A program made the translations under genes and the position numbers. This document shows, in pieces, positions 19,601 through 28,100 of a stretch of DNA of 64,000 nt. This stretch comes from Nocardia australiensis (GTDB taxonomy: Bacteria; Actinomycetota; Actinomycetes; Mycobacteriales; Mycobacteriaceae): assembly GCF_020733705.1 (NCBI RefSeq), contig NZ_JAJFZM010000003.1, positions 186,001 through 250,000 of the forward strand, in the 5' to 3' direction. Under the pieces are notes generated by a model, which had not been told where the DNA came from, ran no database searches, and worked only from the letters and a program-made list of their open reading frames with translations. Numbering within the stretch: position 1 is the first letter of the stretch; every line of letters begins with the position of its first letter.

Positions 19601-19966
19601 TACCCGCGCAACGAACCCATAGCGCTCCAGATCGGGAGCATCCGCGGGCCCGGTCGCGGCGAGTACGCCACCCTTGGTGCTGAGCTGGTTGATGGCCGAG
19701 CACGGCAAGGTGGCGTCGAATGTCACGGGCGCGTAGGAGATCAGCGGCGCCTCGATGCTTCGCGCGGAGCCGGCCTGAGGCCACGACAGTGTGGCCGCGT
19801 CCACTCGCACCGGCAGCAACGGTACCGCCACCGCGAACAGCACGGCGAGTAGGCCCGCGATCAACGCGACCGGCCCCGCCCATCCCCAACGTCTGCGCGG
19901 TTGCGCCGTCCCGGGTTCGAAATCCCCGACAGACGGTTGTCCCGCCCGCACCATCGTGTCAGCCAC
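16700..19966 (-). CDS. emb: Arabinosyltransferase Emb (EmbA/B/C family)
   Basis: A large GT-C membrane glycosyltransferase (about 1088 aa) that adds D-arabinofuranose from decaprenyl-phosphoarabinose to arabinogalactan or lipoarabinomannan. It has an N-terminal helix, an extracytoplasmic domain, 12-14 further membrane segments to about residue 700, and a C-terminal carbohydrate-binding region of about 380 residues. The catalytic SDDGY motif lies near residue 283, followed by GMARASG. Start GTG 19966 is chosen because a TACTAT -10 box lies 8 nt upstream, which implies a near-leaderless mRNA; the frame itself extends to ATG 20020. Only one emb gene is present here, in contrast to the embCAB trio of M. 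tuberculosis. Confidence 0.93.
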   Translation of the reverse strand: MADTMVRAGQPSVGDFEPGTAQPRRRWGWAGPVALIAGLLAVLFAVAVPLLPVRVDAATLSWPQAGSARSIEAPLISYAPVTFDATLPCSAINQLSTKGGVLAATGPADAPDLERYGFVARVQAPGADTPARLDVVLRNQALLSVPVDQLVPGCELTVHADNTRASATLVGFETPGAPTELIGDYRPQMVGIYSDLATADGARVTAALDTRFSSSPTPIKRAAIWLAVLCTIVSLIALYRLDRLDGRRVRRFLPQRWWTFSLLDGVVLGTMVLWYFIGSTTSDDGYQFGMARASGVAGYMANYFAYFGVPENPVGTPYYDLIRIMTEISTASPWVRLPALFCGVLMWLLLSREVAPRLGVAVRHNRIAMWTGGLGFLAIWLAYDNGLRPEPPVALGLLLTWCLVERSIATRRLLPAGLAILVAAFSCTAGPSGVICIAALLAGLRPVARIISARVGDRGSARERVIGYLTLLAPLLAAGAVALAIMFADQPLAAMFEMQRVHHIVGPDVQWFDDYLRYQYLFQGETDGSVGRRIGVFAMLAGLMVCVLVLLRRGGRIPALSTGPTRRILGVTVGSLLLIMITPTKWTHHFGVYAGVAGAVAMITAVAVGPRVLRAPRNRALFAAVVAFLLALVFSGPNKWWYVSSWGIPWWDKPPVVAGLGFNKLFLAATVVLLIVAAWWHVHAPEPGTPHRVSRIAWRVSVLPPLTIALALLVVWDVGSFAKAAVTQGQSFSLARSNIEAVTGETSGLAGHVLVETDPNAGMLRPLTGDAVSTLSGTGTGFTGAGVAADLRPDDEGSPSGSIADALTSKSASENTAGTASATLPFGLDPATTPVLGSYRSGDAGPADLTTGWYRLPESGDRNSIIALSAAGRIRSVDADGIVTPGQTLEIEYGASDSTTTAQPMGRVTPIDIGPAPSWRNLRVPFADIPAGADVIRIVAIDRDRNPKQWLALTPPRVPQTKTLNEVVGSHTPVLTDWMVGLQFPNQRPYDHHNGIAEIPAYRIMPDRPGAEITSLWQSHDGGGPLGWTGMLLRGRTLATYLDHDWRRDWGELQQFTRIDTTADPAKPTITEVDRSGLWSPGPILTNY

Positions 19967-19974
19967 GGTGCCCG

Positions 19975-19980
19975 ATAGTA
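19975..19980 (-). promoter_or_regulatory. -10 box of emb
   Basis: TACTAT on the minus strand fits the actinobacterial TANNNT -10 consensus. The start site would fall within a few bases of GTG 19966. I see no convincing -35. Confidence 0.45.
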
Positions 19981-20112
19981 GCGGAATAGTTCGGCTACGA
20001 AACTTGTTGGGGTACGGCATCTATCGTGCTCATCGCTGCTATCTGCACAACGAAATCCCGAGCTCACGGGTGCGATTCGGGATTATGAGAAAGCGGATGG
20101 CCGATTAGAGGT

Positions 20113-20143
20113 GGCCGGCCCCGGACCAGCTGAGGGGCCGGCC
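20113..20143 (-). terminator. Stem-loop after the mtb12-like gene
   Basis: GGCCGGCCCC (20113-20122) pairs perfectly with GGGGCCGGCC (20134-20143) around an 11-nt loop, 14 nt beyond the stop of the lipoprotein gene. No U-tract. It separates that gene from emb. Confidence 0.65.
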
Positions 20144-20157
20144 TACGCCACGTAGTG

Positions 20158-20664
20158 CTAGGCGGTGCAGGCGACCGACTGCTGACCGAGGTTCGACAGC
20201 ATCGTGCATGCCCAGGTCTTCTGGACCTTCCATTTGCCGCTTTCGGCGACGAAGGGGACGTCGACGACATTGGTCTGGCCGTTGATGGTGAAGTTCGCCT
20301 TGGCGTTGACGCTGTCACCGAAGGAGGTCACGTCGGTAACGGCGACCTCGACGTTGGCGCCCTTGGCCGCGTCCGCGAGGCGGTTGGGCAGGCCCGGATC
20401 AGCCTCGGCGCCCTGGACCATGTCGAGCTTCTCTTCGTTCGGGATCGACGGATCGAGTGCCTTCTGCAGCTGCGAGTTCAGCGCCTCCACGCTCGGGACC
20501 GGCGGCAGGTCCGCGTTCGCGGACGCCGACGCCTTGGCGCTGGTCGAAGTGCGGGCCGGCTTGGCGGTGTCGCTCTTGTCGTCGCTACCGCAGGCGGTCA
20601 TGCTCAGGGTGGCGGCGATGGCCAAACCGGCGATCGCGATGCGTCCAGTCTTACGAAGCTTCAA
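20158..20664 (-). CDS. Mtb12-like low-molecular-weight antigen lipoprotein
   Basis: A 168-aa exported lipoprotein. The frame runs up to 20736, but TTG 20664 has an AAGGA ribosome-binding site 8 nt upstream and yields a classical lipoprotein leader (basic n-region, hydrophobic core, lipobox SMTAC with Cys25). After a Ser/Thr/Ala-rich linker, a domain of about 115 residues matches the Mtb12/CFP-2 C-terminal domain pattern (VPSVEALNSQLQKALDP ... KWKVQKTWACTML). The family's function is not established. It has its own stem-loop terminator. Confidence 0.85.
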   Translation of the reverse strand: MKLRKTGRIAIAGLAIAATLSMTACGSDDKSDTAKPARTSTSAKASASANADLPPVPSVEALNSQLQKALDPSIPNEEKLDMVQGAEADPGLPNRLADAAKGANVEVAVTDVTSFGDSVNAKANFTINGQTNVVDVPFVAESGKWKVQKTWACTMLSNLGQQSVACTA

Positions 20665-20755
20665 CTGCTCGTCCTTTACGTTCGAGTAGGTACGGGTCAT
20701 TCCCGGCAGCCTCCAACCGAACCGGCGACGCTGCACGAGGAACTCAGGCTACCGG

Positions 20756-22180
20756 TCACCCGAGACTGCCGAGCGAGTCAGCCCGGGACAAACTGATGTC
20801 GTCGGCAGCGAAAGTACGCGCCGGGCCCGGCCCTGTCGAACTGGTCTCGAACCGGACAGTGACCACACCGAGTCCAGCGCCCTGCACCCAGCCGTGCCCG
20901 AATTCGGGGTGTGTCACATCCGTTCCTGGATGCCACTGGTGCGGTGACCGCACCGGCGAGTCAGCCGGTCCGGTCGCGGCGGTCACTGCCTGCCCGGCGC
21001 CCGAGACCATGCCTACCAGGGGCGCCGCGACCACAGCCTTCGGCACGGCCGTATCCCACTTCGCCGCTTCCCGGTTCTCTTCGATCGGCGATTGATCGAG
21101 CTCGGGGAACAGCGATTCCTGCCGGACGGTTGAGAGCCCACCGAAGCTCACCCCAACCAATCGGATCGGTCCGAGTTCGGCCGGGTCGATCGCCGAGCGC
21201 TGCGCGGCGGTGGTCAGGGTGGCCAGATCAGCTGTCGCGTACGGCAGGGTGAACGACCTGGTCACGATGCTCATATCGGACTTCTTGAGCTTCAGCACCA
21301 CGGTACGTGCCGCGCGCCCGTCCTTGCCGAGCCTGCGATGGGCGGACACCGTCATCGCTTCGATCGCGGGACGCAGCTGCGCGAGAGTGACGATATCGCT
21401 CTCGTAGGTAGTTTCGGCGCTGATCTGTTTGGCCTCGGCACGTTCGGCGACCGGGCGGTCGTCGATACCGCGGGCCAGCCGGTGTAGAGCGGCGCCGACG
21501 CTACCGCCGAGGATCGAGGCCGCCTCCGATTCCGGCAACGCGGCGAACGCCCCGACGGTCTCTATACCGAGTGACCGCAATCGACTCTCGGCCACCGGCC
21601 CGATCCCCCACAGTTTGCGCACCGGCAGCCCAGATAGCAGCTGGTGCTGCTCGGCTGGTGAGATCACCCGGATACCATCGGGTTTGGCCAGGCCGGAGGC
21701 AATCTTCGCCAGCTGCTTTCCAGTACCCGCGCCGACCGAGGCCACCAATCCGGTACGTTCGCGCACCACGGCCCGCAGTTCTGCGCAGAATTCGCGCACC
21801 CGCGCCACATTCGCACCGGACAGTTCTACCGGCTCACCGAACGCCTCATCGAACGACAACGTCTCCAGTACCGGAATCCGGCTGCGCAGCGCGTCGAACA
21901 CCTGACCGCTCACCACGCTGTACACGGCGCCGCGTGGCGGCACCACCACCGCGGTCACCCCGACCAGCCTGCGCGCCTGATGCATCGGCATCGCCGAGCG
22001 CGCCCCGAATACGCGCGCCTCGTAACTGGCCCCCGCCACCACGCCACGCCCGCCGGTCCCGCCGACCAGCACCGGGCGACCACGCAGGGTCGGGCGGGTC
22101 AGCTGCTCGACCGAGGCGAAGAAGGCATCCATATCGATATGCAGCACCCATCGCCGCGCCGAATCACCGCCGGCGCTCAT
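20756..22180 (-). CDS. dinB: DNA polymerase IV (Y family), DinX type
   Basis: A 474-aa translesion polymerase. The N-terminal LHIDMDAFFASVEQL carries the first metal-binding Asp (Asp16), YEARVFGARSAMP follows, and SFDEAF holds the second acidic pair. The wording of the N-terminal 100 residues is that of mycobacterial DinX (Rv1537). As in mycobacteria it lies near ileS. The C-terminal 90 residues include HPEFGHGWVQGAGLGVVTVRF. Start ATG 22180 is used; GTG 22243 is in frame. I found no canonical LexA box upstream. Confidence 0.92.
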   Translation of the reverse strand: MSAGGDSARRWVLHIDMDAFFASVEQLTRPTLRGRPVLVGGTGGRGVVAGASYEARVFGARSAMPMHQARRLVGVTAVVVPPRGAVYSVVSGQVFDALRSRIPVLETLSFDEAFGEPVELSGANVARVREFCAELRAVVRERTGLVASVGAGTGKQLAKIASGLAKPDGIRVISPAEQHQLLSGLPVRKLWGIGPVAESRLRSLGIETVGAFAALPESEAASILGGSVGAALHRLARGIDDRPVAERAEAKQISAETTYESDIVTLAQLRPAIEAMTVSAHRRLGKDGRAARTVVLKLKKSDMSIVTRSFTLPYATADLATLTTAAQRSAIDPAELGPIRLVGVSFGGLSTVRQESLFPELDQSPIEENREAAKWDTAVPKAVVAAPLVGMVSGAGQAVTAATGPADSPVRSPHQWHPGTDVTHPEFGHGWVQGAGLGVVTVRFETSSTGPGPARTFAADDISLSRADSLGSLG

Positions 22181-22496
22181 CGCGACGCCCGCCGCTGGGC
22201 CCCGACCGCCGCGCACGGTACGGGTGGTGTCGTCGGTGCTCACGCCGCGAAATCTACGCCGCCCTACCGACAGGTCCGCGCGCCGCGTAGCTGTGCGGTC
22301 ACGGTCGGGTTGCTGTCGATCTCGTATGCGTGCGCATCGCGAGCCGCCATCGTGCCGACACCACGTTTGAAACCCGCCGCCCCGCCGTGACCTGGCATGA
22401 TTCCGCACGCCGCCGACGGTTACGGTACGGGTTTCGGTGACCACCGAACCGAAGAGATCGGACTTTTCGACCACATCGGTGTGTGATGATCGGTAC
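22181..22496. other. Divergent intergenic region dinB/galU (316 bp)
   Basis: No credible gene. It must contain the promoters of dinB and galU. The only clear structure is the dyad at 22433-22448. Confidence 0.6.
22433..22448. promoter_or_regulatory. Dyad TTCGGTG-AC-CACCGAA before galU
   Basis: A perfect 7-bp inverted repeat with a 2-bp centre, ending 48 bp before the galU ATG, so it would sit near the -10/-35 region of a galU promoter. Candidate operator; no regulator is evident nearby. Confidence 0.4.
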
Positions 22497-23372
22497 ATGA
22501 AGATCCGCAAGGCCGTCATCCCGGCCGCCGGAATCGGCTCCCGGCTCCTTCCGCTGACCAAGGCGATCCCCAAGGAGATGCTGCCGGTCGGCGACAAGCC
22601 GGTCATCGAGCACACGGTGCGCGAACTGGTCGCGTCCGGAATCACCGACATCACCATCGTCGTCAGTGGCGGAAAGTCGTTAATCCAGGACCATTTCCGG
22701 CCCAATCCCGCGCTCGTCGCCCAGCTTCGCGCGGACGGCAAGTCCGCCCACGCCGACGCCGTGGAGGAGGTGGGTGAACTATCGCGCCTCGGCCACATCA
22801 CCTATCTCGACCAACACGGCCCCTACGGCAACGGCACCCCGGTCCTCAACGCGGCCCGCACCCTCGGTGACGAGCCGATGCTGGTGCTGTGGCCCGATGA
22901 CGTGTTCGTCGCCGAGGTCCCCCGCGCCCAGCAGCTCATCGACGCCTACGGGACGACCGGCGCCCCCGTGCTGGCGTTGATGCCGATGGACCCGTCCGAA
23001 TCGCAGCGCTACGGCGTACCCGTCGTCGCCGAGGACAATGGCAACGGCCTGATGCGTATCAACGGGCTGCGCGAGAAACCCAAACCCGAGGACGCACCCT
23101 CCAACTTCGCGGCCATCGGCGGCTACGTCGTCACGCCGGGCATCATCGCCGAACTGCGCGAGCAGACCGAACGCTGGTACCAACACCGCACCGGCGAGGT
23201 GTACCTCACCGACGCGATCAATGTGCACGCCGCCGACTACCCCGTTTTCGGCCAAGTCATCCAGGGCCGTTGGTACGACACCGGCAACCCTGCCGACTAT
23301 CTGGTCGCCCAGTTCGCCTCCGCGCTGGCACATCCCGAGTACGGCCCGCTGCTGCGCCAGCTCGTGGATTGA
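22497..23372 (+). CDS. galU: UTP-glucose-1-phosphate uridylyltransferase
   Basis: A 291-aa nucleotidyltransferase that makes UDP-glucose. The N-terminal AAGIGSRLLPLTKAIPKEML is the family signature, with KPVIEH and a late VYLTDAI. UDP-glucose feeds UDP-galactose for galactan, trehalose synthesis and sugar donors such as the carotenoid glycosyltransferase predicted downstream. ATG 22497 is preferred over the in-frame start at 22437 because conservation begins there. It is divergent from dinB. Confidence 0.94.
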   Translation: MKIRKAVIPAAGIGSRLLPLTKAIPKEMLPVGDKPVIEHTVRELVASGITDITIVVSGGKSLIQDHFRPNPALVAQLRADGKSAHADAVEEVGELSRLGHITYLDQHGPYGNGTPVLNAARTLGDEPMLVLWPDDVFVAEVPRAQQLIDAYGTTGAPVLALMPMDPSESQRYGVPVVAEDNGNGLMRINGLREKPKPEDAPSNFAAIGGYVVTPGIIAELREQTERWYQHRTGEVYLTDAINVHAADYPVFGQVIQGRWYDTGNPADYLVAQFASALAHPEYGPLLRQLVD

Positions 23373-23378
23373 GCATGC

Positions 23379-23427
23379 GGCGGTCGAATCATCTCTCGGC
23401 GAACATATCCGGCGAGATGATGCCGCC
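23379..23427. terminator. Stem-loop between convergent galU and NlpC/P60 gene
   Basis: GGCGG plus ATCATCTC (23379-23383 and 23388-23395) pair with GAGATGAT plus CCGCC (23414-23421 and 23423-23427). It fills most of the 63 bp between convergent stops, so it is probably bidirectional. Confidence 0.5.
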
Positions 23428-23435
23428 GGGCGCGG

Positions 23436-23963
23436 TCAGAAGCGGCGAATGGCGAAGATATCGAACTCGTCGAGCGGGGTGAAGCCGACCGGCACACCCC
23501 AGTCGTAGGCGTTCAAGATCTGCCCGAAACCGGCGTAGATGCCGACATGCGAGCCATCGCTGTTGAGCACCACCACGTCCCCCGGCGAGAGCGCGCCGAA
23601 TGGAACCGCCGCGCCCACCTTGGCCTGTTGCCACGTGGTGCGCGGCAGATTGACCCCGACCTGGCGAAACGCCCACTGCACCAACGCCGAGCAGTCCCAG
23701 GTGAACGGGCCGGTAGCACCCCACTCATAGGGCTTTCCGATTTGCGTCACCGCCGCGGCGAGAGCGCCGAGTCCGGCCGAGCTGGGTAGCGGCAGCGCGG
23801 CCGAACCGCTCGAGCTGCCGGATCCGGATCCGGATGCCGAACCAGACGCCGAACCCGATCCCGCGCTGCCGGTATCGGCCCAGACGGGCCCCGCCAGCAC
23901 GAGTGTTAACAGGGTGGATACCAGAAACCCTACGGCTATCCGGCGCAGTGGTTTTCTCGACAC
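23436..23963 (-). CDS. Secreted NlpC/P60 peptidoglycan hydrolase
   Basis: A 175-aa secreted protein. GTG 23963 follows AAGGGA and gives a Sec signal peptide (basic n-region RKPLRR, hydrophobic core, cleavage after VWA). A 25-residue Gly/Ser/Ala linker leads to an NlpC/P60 domain with catalytic Cys91 (TWDCSALVQW) and His139 (GSHVGIYAG). These enzymes cut the D-Glu to meso-DAP bond of the stem peptide. A CRP-type site and an extended -10 box lie about 220-250 nt upstream, implying a long leader RNA. Confidence 0.9.
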   Translation of the reverse strand: MSRKPLRRIAVGFLVSTLLTLVLAGPVWADTGSAGSGSASGSASGSGSGSSSGSAALPLPSSAGLGALAAAVTQIGKPYEWGATGPFTWDCSALVQWAFRQVGVNLPRTTWQQAKVGAAVPFGALSPGDVVVLNSDGSHVGIYAGFGQILNAYDWGVPVGFTPLDEFDIFAIRRF

Positions 23964-24191
23964 GTGCTCGTCCCTTCCGTTGACCCGGCTAACAAGCGGC
24001 ACCGGCCTCGTCATTGGAGGAGCGGAGCCGCTAAGCACAGTGCGCGTGCCGATCAGCAACCGGCACAACACGTTTCACGCAGGACAATCCACACGAACAG
24101 TCACTGCCGCATCAGGAGTATTACTCAGCAACAGCAGTAACATTTGCTGATTCTGCACGGGTTTTTGAGATCGCGGCAGTGGTCCAGCAAA

Positions 24192-24216
24192 TCTATAGCA
24201 TGTGATCTTGATCACA
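24192..24216 (-). promoter_or_regulatory. Extended -10 and perfect CRP-family site of the NlpC/P60 gene
   Basis: TGTGATCTTGATCACA (24201-24216) is a perfect match to TGTGA-N6-TCACA, the binding consensus of CRP/GlxR regulators. On the minus strand it is followed by TGC-TATAGA (-10 at 24192-24197), an extended -10. The site would cover about -16 to -31 relative to the predicted start, so repression is more likely than activation. The predicted leader to GTG 23963 is about 220 nt; I could not match it to a known riboswitch. Confidence 0.6.
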
Positions 24217-24300
24217 GGGTTGTGTTTGATGGCTGGCGGGGGTGGGGACTGTGAGCTCGCGGCGGTCTGAAGCTGTCGTCGTACCCGGGGGTGCGTAGGT

Positions 24301-24460
24301 GGGACTCGGGGTTTGGGTAGTCCAGTTAGGTTTGCTGCGTTTTTGGCCGCTGGCGCGGCGTGTTCGCGGCCCCCTATGGCTCGCGTCCGAGGGACAAATA
24401 CTTGCTCCTGCGTCGCATCGTATTTGCCCCTCGGACGCGAGCCGGCCGCGAACTCTAGTG
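24301..24460. repeat. Intergenic repeat block with 23-bp hairpin, copy 1
   Basis: 160 bp that recur almost identically at 56309-56469. The core is a long inverted repeat: arms 24378-24400 and 24421-24443 (23 bp, one mismatch) around a 20-nt loop. Outside a short bulge an extra CGCGGCC/GGCCGCG pairing is possible. There is no convincing coding capacity. The block is directly followed by degenerate tandem units. Confidence 0.85.
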
Positions 24461-25140
24461 CTCGATCTCGCTACGCTCGAAACCTGTTGTCGCGCCTAGT
24501 GGGTGCGCATGTGGGCTCGTGCGGCACCGACCGTTTCTGTATACAGATAGGTGCCGTGGTTTGACAGCGAGAGGCTCGGTCTCGATACGCTCGAAACCTC
24601 TTGTCGCGCCCAGTGGGCTCGTGCGGCACCGACCGTTTCTGTATACAGATAGGTCTCGTGCTTCGGCAGCCGAGAGACTCGATCTCGCTGCGCTCGAAAA
24701 CTGTTGTTGTGCCCAGTGGGCACGCAAGTGGGCTCGGGCGGCACCGACTACTTCTATACGCAGCTCGAAAGCTGTTGTCGTGCCTAGTGGGCGGGTAAGT
24801 GGGGTGGGTGCGGCGCCTGGGGTTCGGTGAGCCAGGGCTGTGTTCGGGTGCGGTCCGCGGGCTTTGATGCTCGGGTCTCGCTTCGGCCGGAAGCCGGTGT
24901 CGGGGCGAGTGGGTGCGTCGGAGAGTTGGTGCGGCACCCCACGCTCTGTACCCAGTTATGTGCTGTGGTTTGGGCGGCCGCGAGCTTCGAGTACCGGCAG
25001 CCCACCGGAAACTGTTGCCGTGGTGCTCGAGGCACCTTCGGGGGCACGTGCGGCACCCGAGGCTTGACTATCCAGTCGAGTGCGGCGGTTTGGGTAGCGG
25101 CCGTGCACTTTAGGACACGGTCTCGCTTCACTCGAAACCT
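24461..25140. repeat. Degenerate tandem units of about 103-115 bp
   Basis: Units begin at 24461, 24575 and 24678 with CTCG(A/G)TCTCG and share CTGTTGT, AGTGGG, GGGCTCGTGCGGCACCGAC and TTCTGTATACAGATAGG. Further, increasingly diverged copies can be followed to about 25140, close to the ileS terminator. Unit length is not a multiple of 3, so the ORFs crossing the array are not conserved in frame. Nothing else is visible in this 1.2-kb gap. Confidence 0.75.
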
Positions 25141-25149
25141 GGATTGCGG

Positions 25150-25179
25150 CGGGTGGGCGCGTGGGGACGCGCCCACCCG
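25150..25179 (-). terminator. ileS terminator hairpin
   Basis: CGGGTGGGCGCG (25150-25161) pairs perfectly with CGCGCCCACCCG (25168-25179) around a 6-nt loop, 17 nt beyond the ileS stop. A 12-bp GC-only-ended stem without U-tract. Confidence 0.8.
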
Positions 25180-25196
25180 GGGGCTGGGCGATCTGG

Positions 25197-28100
25197 TCAG
25201 ACCTTTGCGATGTAAACCCTTGCGCCGCCTACGATTTCGACGGCGTCCGCACCGGGGGCGCCGAAGGTCAGTTCGGTGGCTAGGATTTCGCCTGCGATCA
25301 GGTCGCGGTGGGTTTGAGCCCAGGCGGCCCGCTCCTCGGGGACCTCTAGGACCACCGTGATGCGGTCGGATACGTCCAGTCCGGCGGACTTGCGGGTCTC
25401 CTGGAGGTCGCGGATCAGGTCGCGGGCCCAGCCTTCGGCCTCGAGTTCCTCGGTCACCACCGAATCCAGCACCACCAGACCGGCATTGCCGGGCAGTGCG
25501 GCGGTGGATTCGGGTTCGGCCGCGACCAGACGCTGCGTGTATTCCTCCGGCAACAGCTTGATCCCGGCCGCGGTGACCACTCCCTCGGGGTCTTCGGTCC
25601 ATTCCCCCGCCTTGACCGCCTTGATCACGGTCTGCACGTCCTTGCCGAGGCGCGGACCCGCCGCACGAGCGTTGACGGCGAGCTCGAATCGACCGTGCAC
25701 CGCGACATCGGTGGTCAGGTCGACCGCCTTGACGTTCACCTCGTCGGCGATGATGTCCGTGTACGGTCGCAGCCGCTCGGCATCCGGTGCGGCGATGGTG
25801 GCCTCGGCCAGCGGCAGCCGCACACGCAGGTTCTGCGCCTTGCGCAGGCTCAGCACCGTCGAGCAGACGACGCGTACCTCGTCCATCGCCGACACCAGCT
25901 CCGGATCGTGCGGCAGCTCACCCTCGCTCGGCCAATCCGTCAGATGCACCGATCGTCCACCAGTAAGGCCACGCCAGATCACCTCGGAGATCAGCGGCAG
26001 CAGTGGTGCGGACAGCCTGGTCACCACCTCGAGCACGGTGTGCAGGGTGTCGACGGCATCGCGCTCCTCGCTCCAGAAGCGCGAACGCGACCGGCGCACA
26101 TACCAATTCGTCAAGGCGTCGGCGAACGAACGCAACTCATCACACGCACCGGCGATGTCGTAAACCTCCAGTGCCTCGGTCATCACATCCCGTGTCCCGG
26201 CCAGCTTGGCCAGGATGTAGCGATCGAGGACATTCGTCGAGTCGGTGCGCCACGTGCCCGGCTGGGATGCGTAGAGCTGCAAGAACGTCCACGCATTCCA
26301 CAACGGCCGCAGCGCATGGCCCACGCCCTCACGGATACCACGTTCGGTGACGATGAGGTTGCCGCCGCGCAAGATCGGCGAGCTCATCAGGAACCAGCGC
26401 ATGGCATCGGAGCCGTCGCGGTCGAACACCTCGTTCACATCGGGGTAGTTGCCCTTGGACTTGCTCATTTTGAGCCCGTCGTCACCGAGCACGATGCCGT
26501 GGGCGACAACGTTTTTGAAAGCGGGGCTGTCGAACAACGCGGTCGACAGTACGTGCAGGTTGTAGAACCAGCCTTTGGTCTGCCCGTTGTATTCGACGAT
26601 GAAGTCGCCGGGGAAGTGGCTGTCGAACCATTCGTTGTTCTCGAACGGGTAGTGCACCTGCGCATACGGCATCGAGCCCGACTCGAACCAGCAGTCGAGC
26701 ACCTCCGGCACCCTGCGCATGATCGATTTGCCCGTCGGATCATCGGGATTCGGCCGGGTCAGCTCATCGATTGTCGGCCGATGCAGGTCTGTCGGGCGCA
26801 CGCCGAAGTCGTTCTCGAGCTGATCGAGCGAGCCGTACACGTCGACGCGCGGGTACGCCGGGTCGTCGGACATCCAGACCGGGATCGGGCTGCCCCAGTA
26901 GCGGTTTCGGCTGATGTTCCAGTCGCGCGCCCCCTCCAGCCACTTACCGAACTGCCCGTCCTTCATATGCTCGGGCACCCAGCTGATCTGCTTGTTCAGC
27001 TCCACCATCCGGTCGCGGAACTTGGTGACCGCGACGAACCAAGACGGCACCGCCATGTAGATCAGCGGCTGCCCGGAGCGCCAGCTGTGCGGGTAGGAGT
27101 GCTCGATCGTCTCGTGCCGCAACAGCTTTCCCGCGGCCTTGAGGTCCTTGATGATCACCGGGTTGGCGTCGAACACCATCAGGCCCTCATACGGCGGCAC
27201 CATCGAGGTGAACTTGCCACCAGCATCCAGCGGATGCACGATCTCGATGCCGTTGGCAGTGGCGACATCCATGTCCTCCTCACCGAAAGCGGGGGCGAGA
27301 TGGACGATTCCGGTGCCGGAATCGGTGGTGACGTAGTCGGCGGTGAGCACCCGGTGCGCCCGCGGGTGACCGACGAAGAAGTCGAACGGCGGCTGGTAGG
27401 CCAGATCGGCCAGCGCGGCGCCGTCGTACTCGGCCAGCACTTCCGGCTCCTCGCCGAACTCGCGGCTGTAGTGCGAGACACGTTCGGCCGCAAGCACATA
27501 CCGCTTGCCATCGGCGGCGCGCAGATGCACATACCGCACGTCGGGATGCACCGCGATCGCGAGGTTGGACGGGAGGGTCCACGGCGTGGTGGTCCAGATC
27601 AGCACGTTGGCACCGTCGAGCTCATGGAACGGATGCTCGGCGGGCACCCGCAACACCATGTCCACGGTGACGGCCGGGTCCTGACGCATCTTGTAGGCGT
27701 CGTCGAGGCGAGTTTCCTGATTCGACAGTGGTGTCTGCTCATACCAGCTGTAGGGCAGCACTCGGAAGCCCTGATAGATCAGGCCTTTCTCGTGCAACGA
27801 CTTGAACGCCCACATCACTGACTCCATGAAGTCGAGATCGAGTGTCTTGTAGTCGTTTTCGAAGTCGACCCAACGAGCCTGACGCGTCACGTAATCACGC
27901 CATTCTCCCGTGTAACGCAGTACCGAAGATTTACAGGCTGCGTTGAATTCGGCCAACCCCATCGCGTCGATCTGTGATTTGTCCGTGATACCGAGCTGCT
28001 TTTCCACCTCGATTTCCGCGGGCAATCCGTGACAGTCCCAACCGAAACGCCGATCGACCCGCTTACCGCGCATCGTTTGGAAACGCGGAACCAGATCCTT

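Noticed and set aside
23964..24190. c-di-AMP (ydaO) riboswitch in the NlpC/P60 leader
   Set aside because: Suggested by gene type and leader length, but I could not find the conserved core; left as a test only.
24461..24780. CRISPR array
   Set aside because: Units of more than 100 bp are diverged along their whole length, with no short identical repeat plus unique spacer and no cas genes.
24455..24937. ORFs in the tandem repeat array (and 56540-56866)
   Set aside because: They contain repeated peptides such as FERSE and GRCRTSP, but the unit length is not a multiple of 3 and the frames are not conserved between copies.
25695..27821. 708-codon open frame antisense to ileS
   Set aside because: A GC-rich shadow of the ileS reading frame; Arg/His/Val-rich composition, no domains, no ribosome-binding site.
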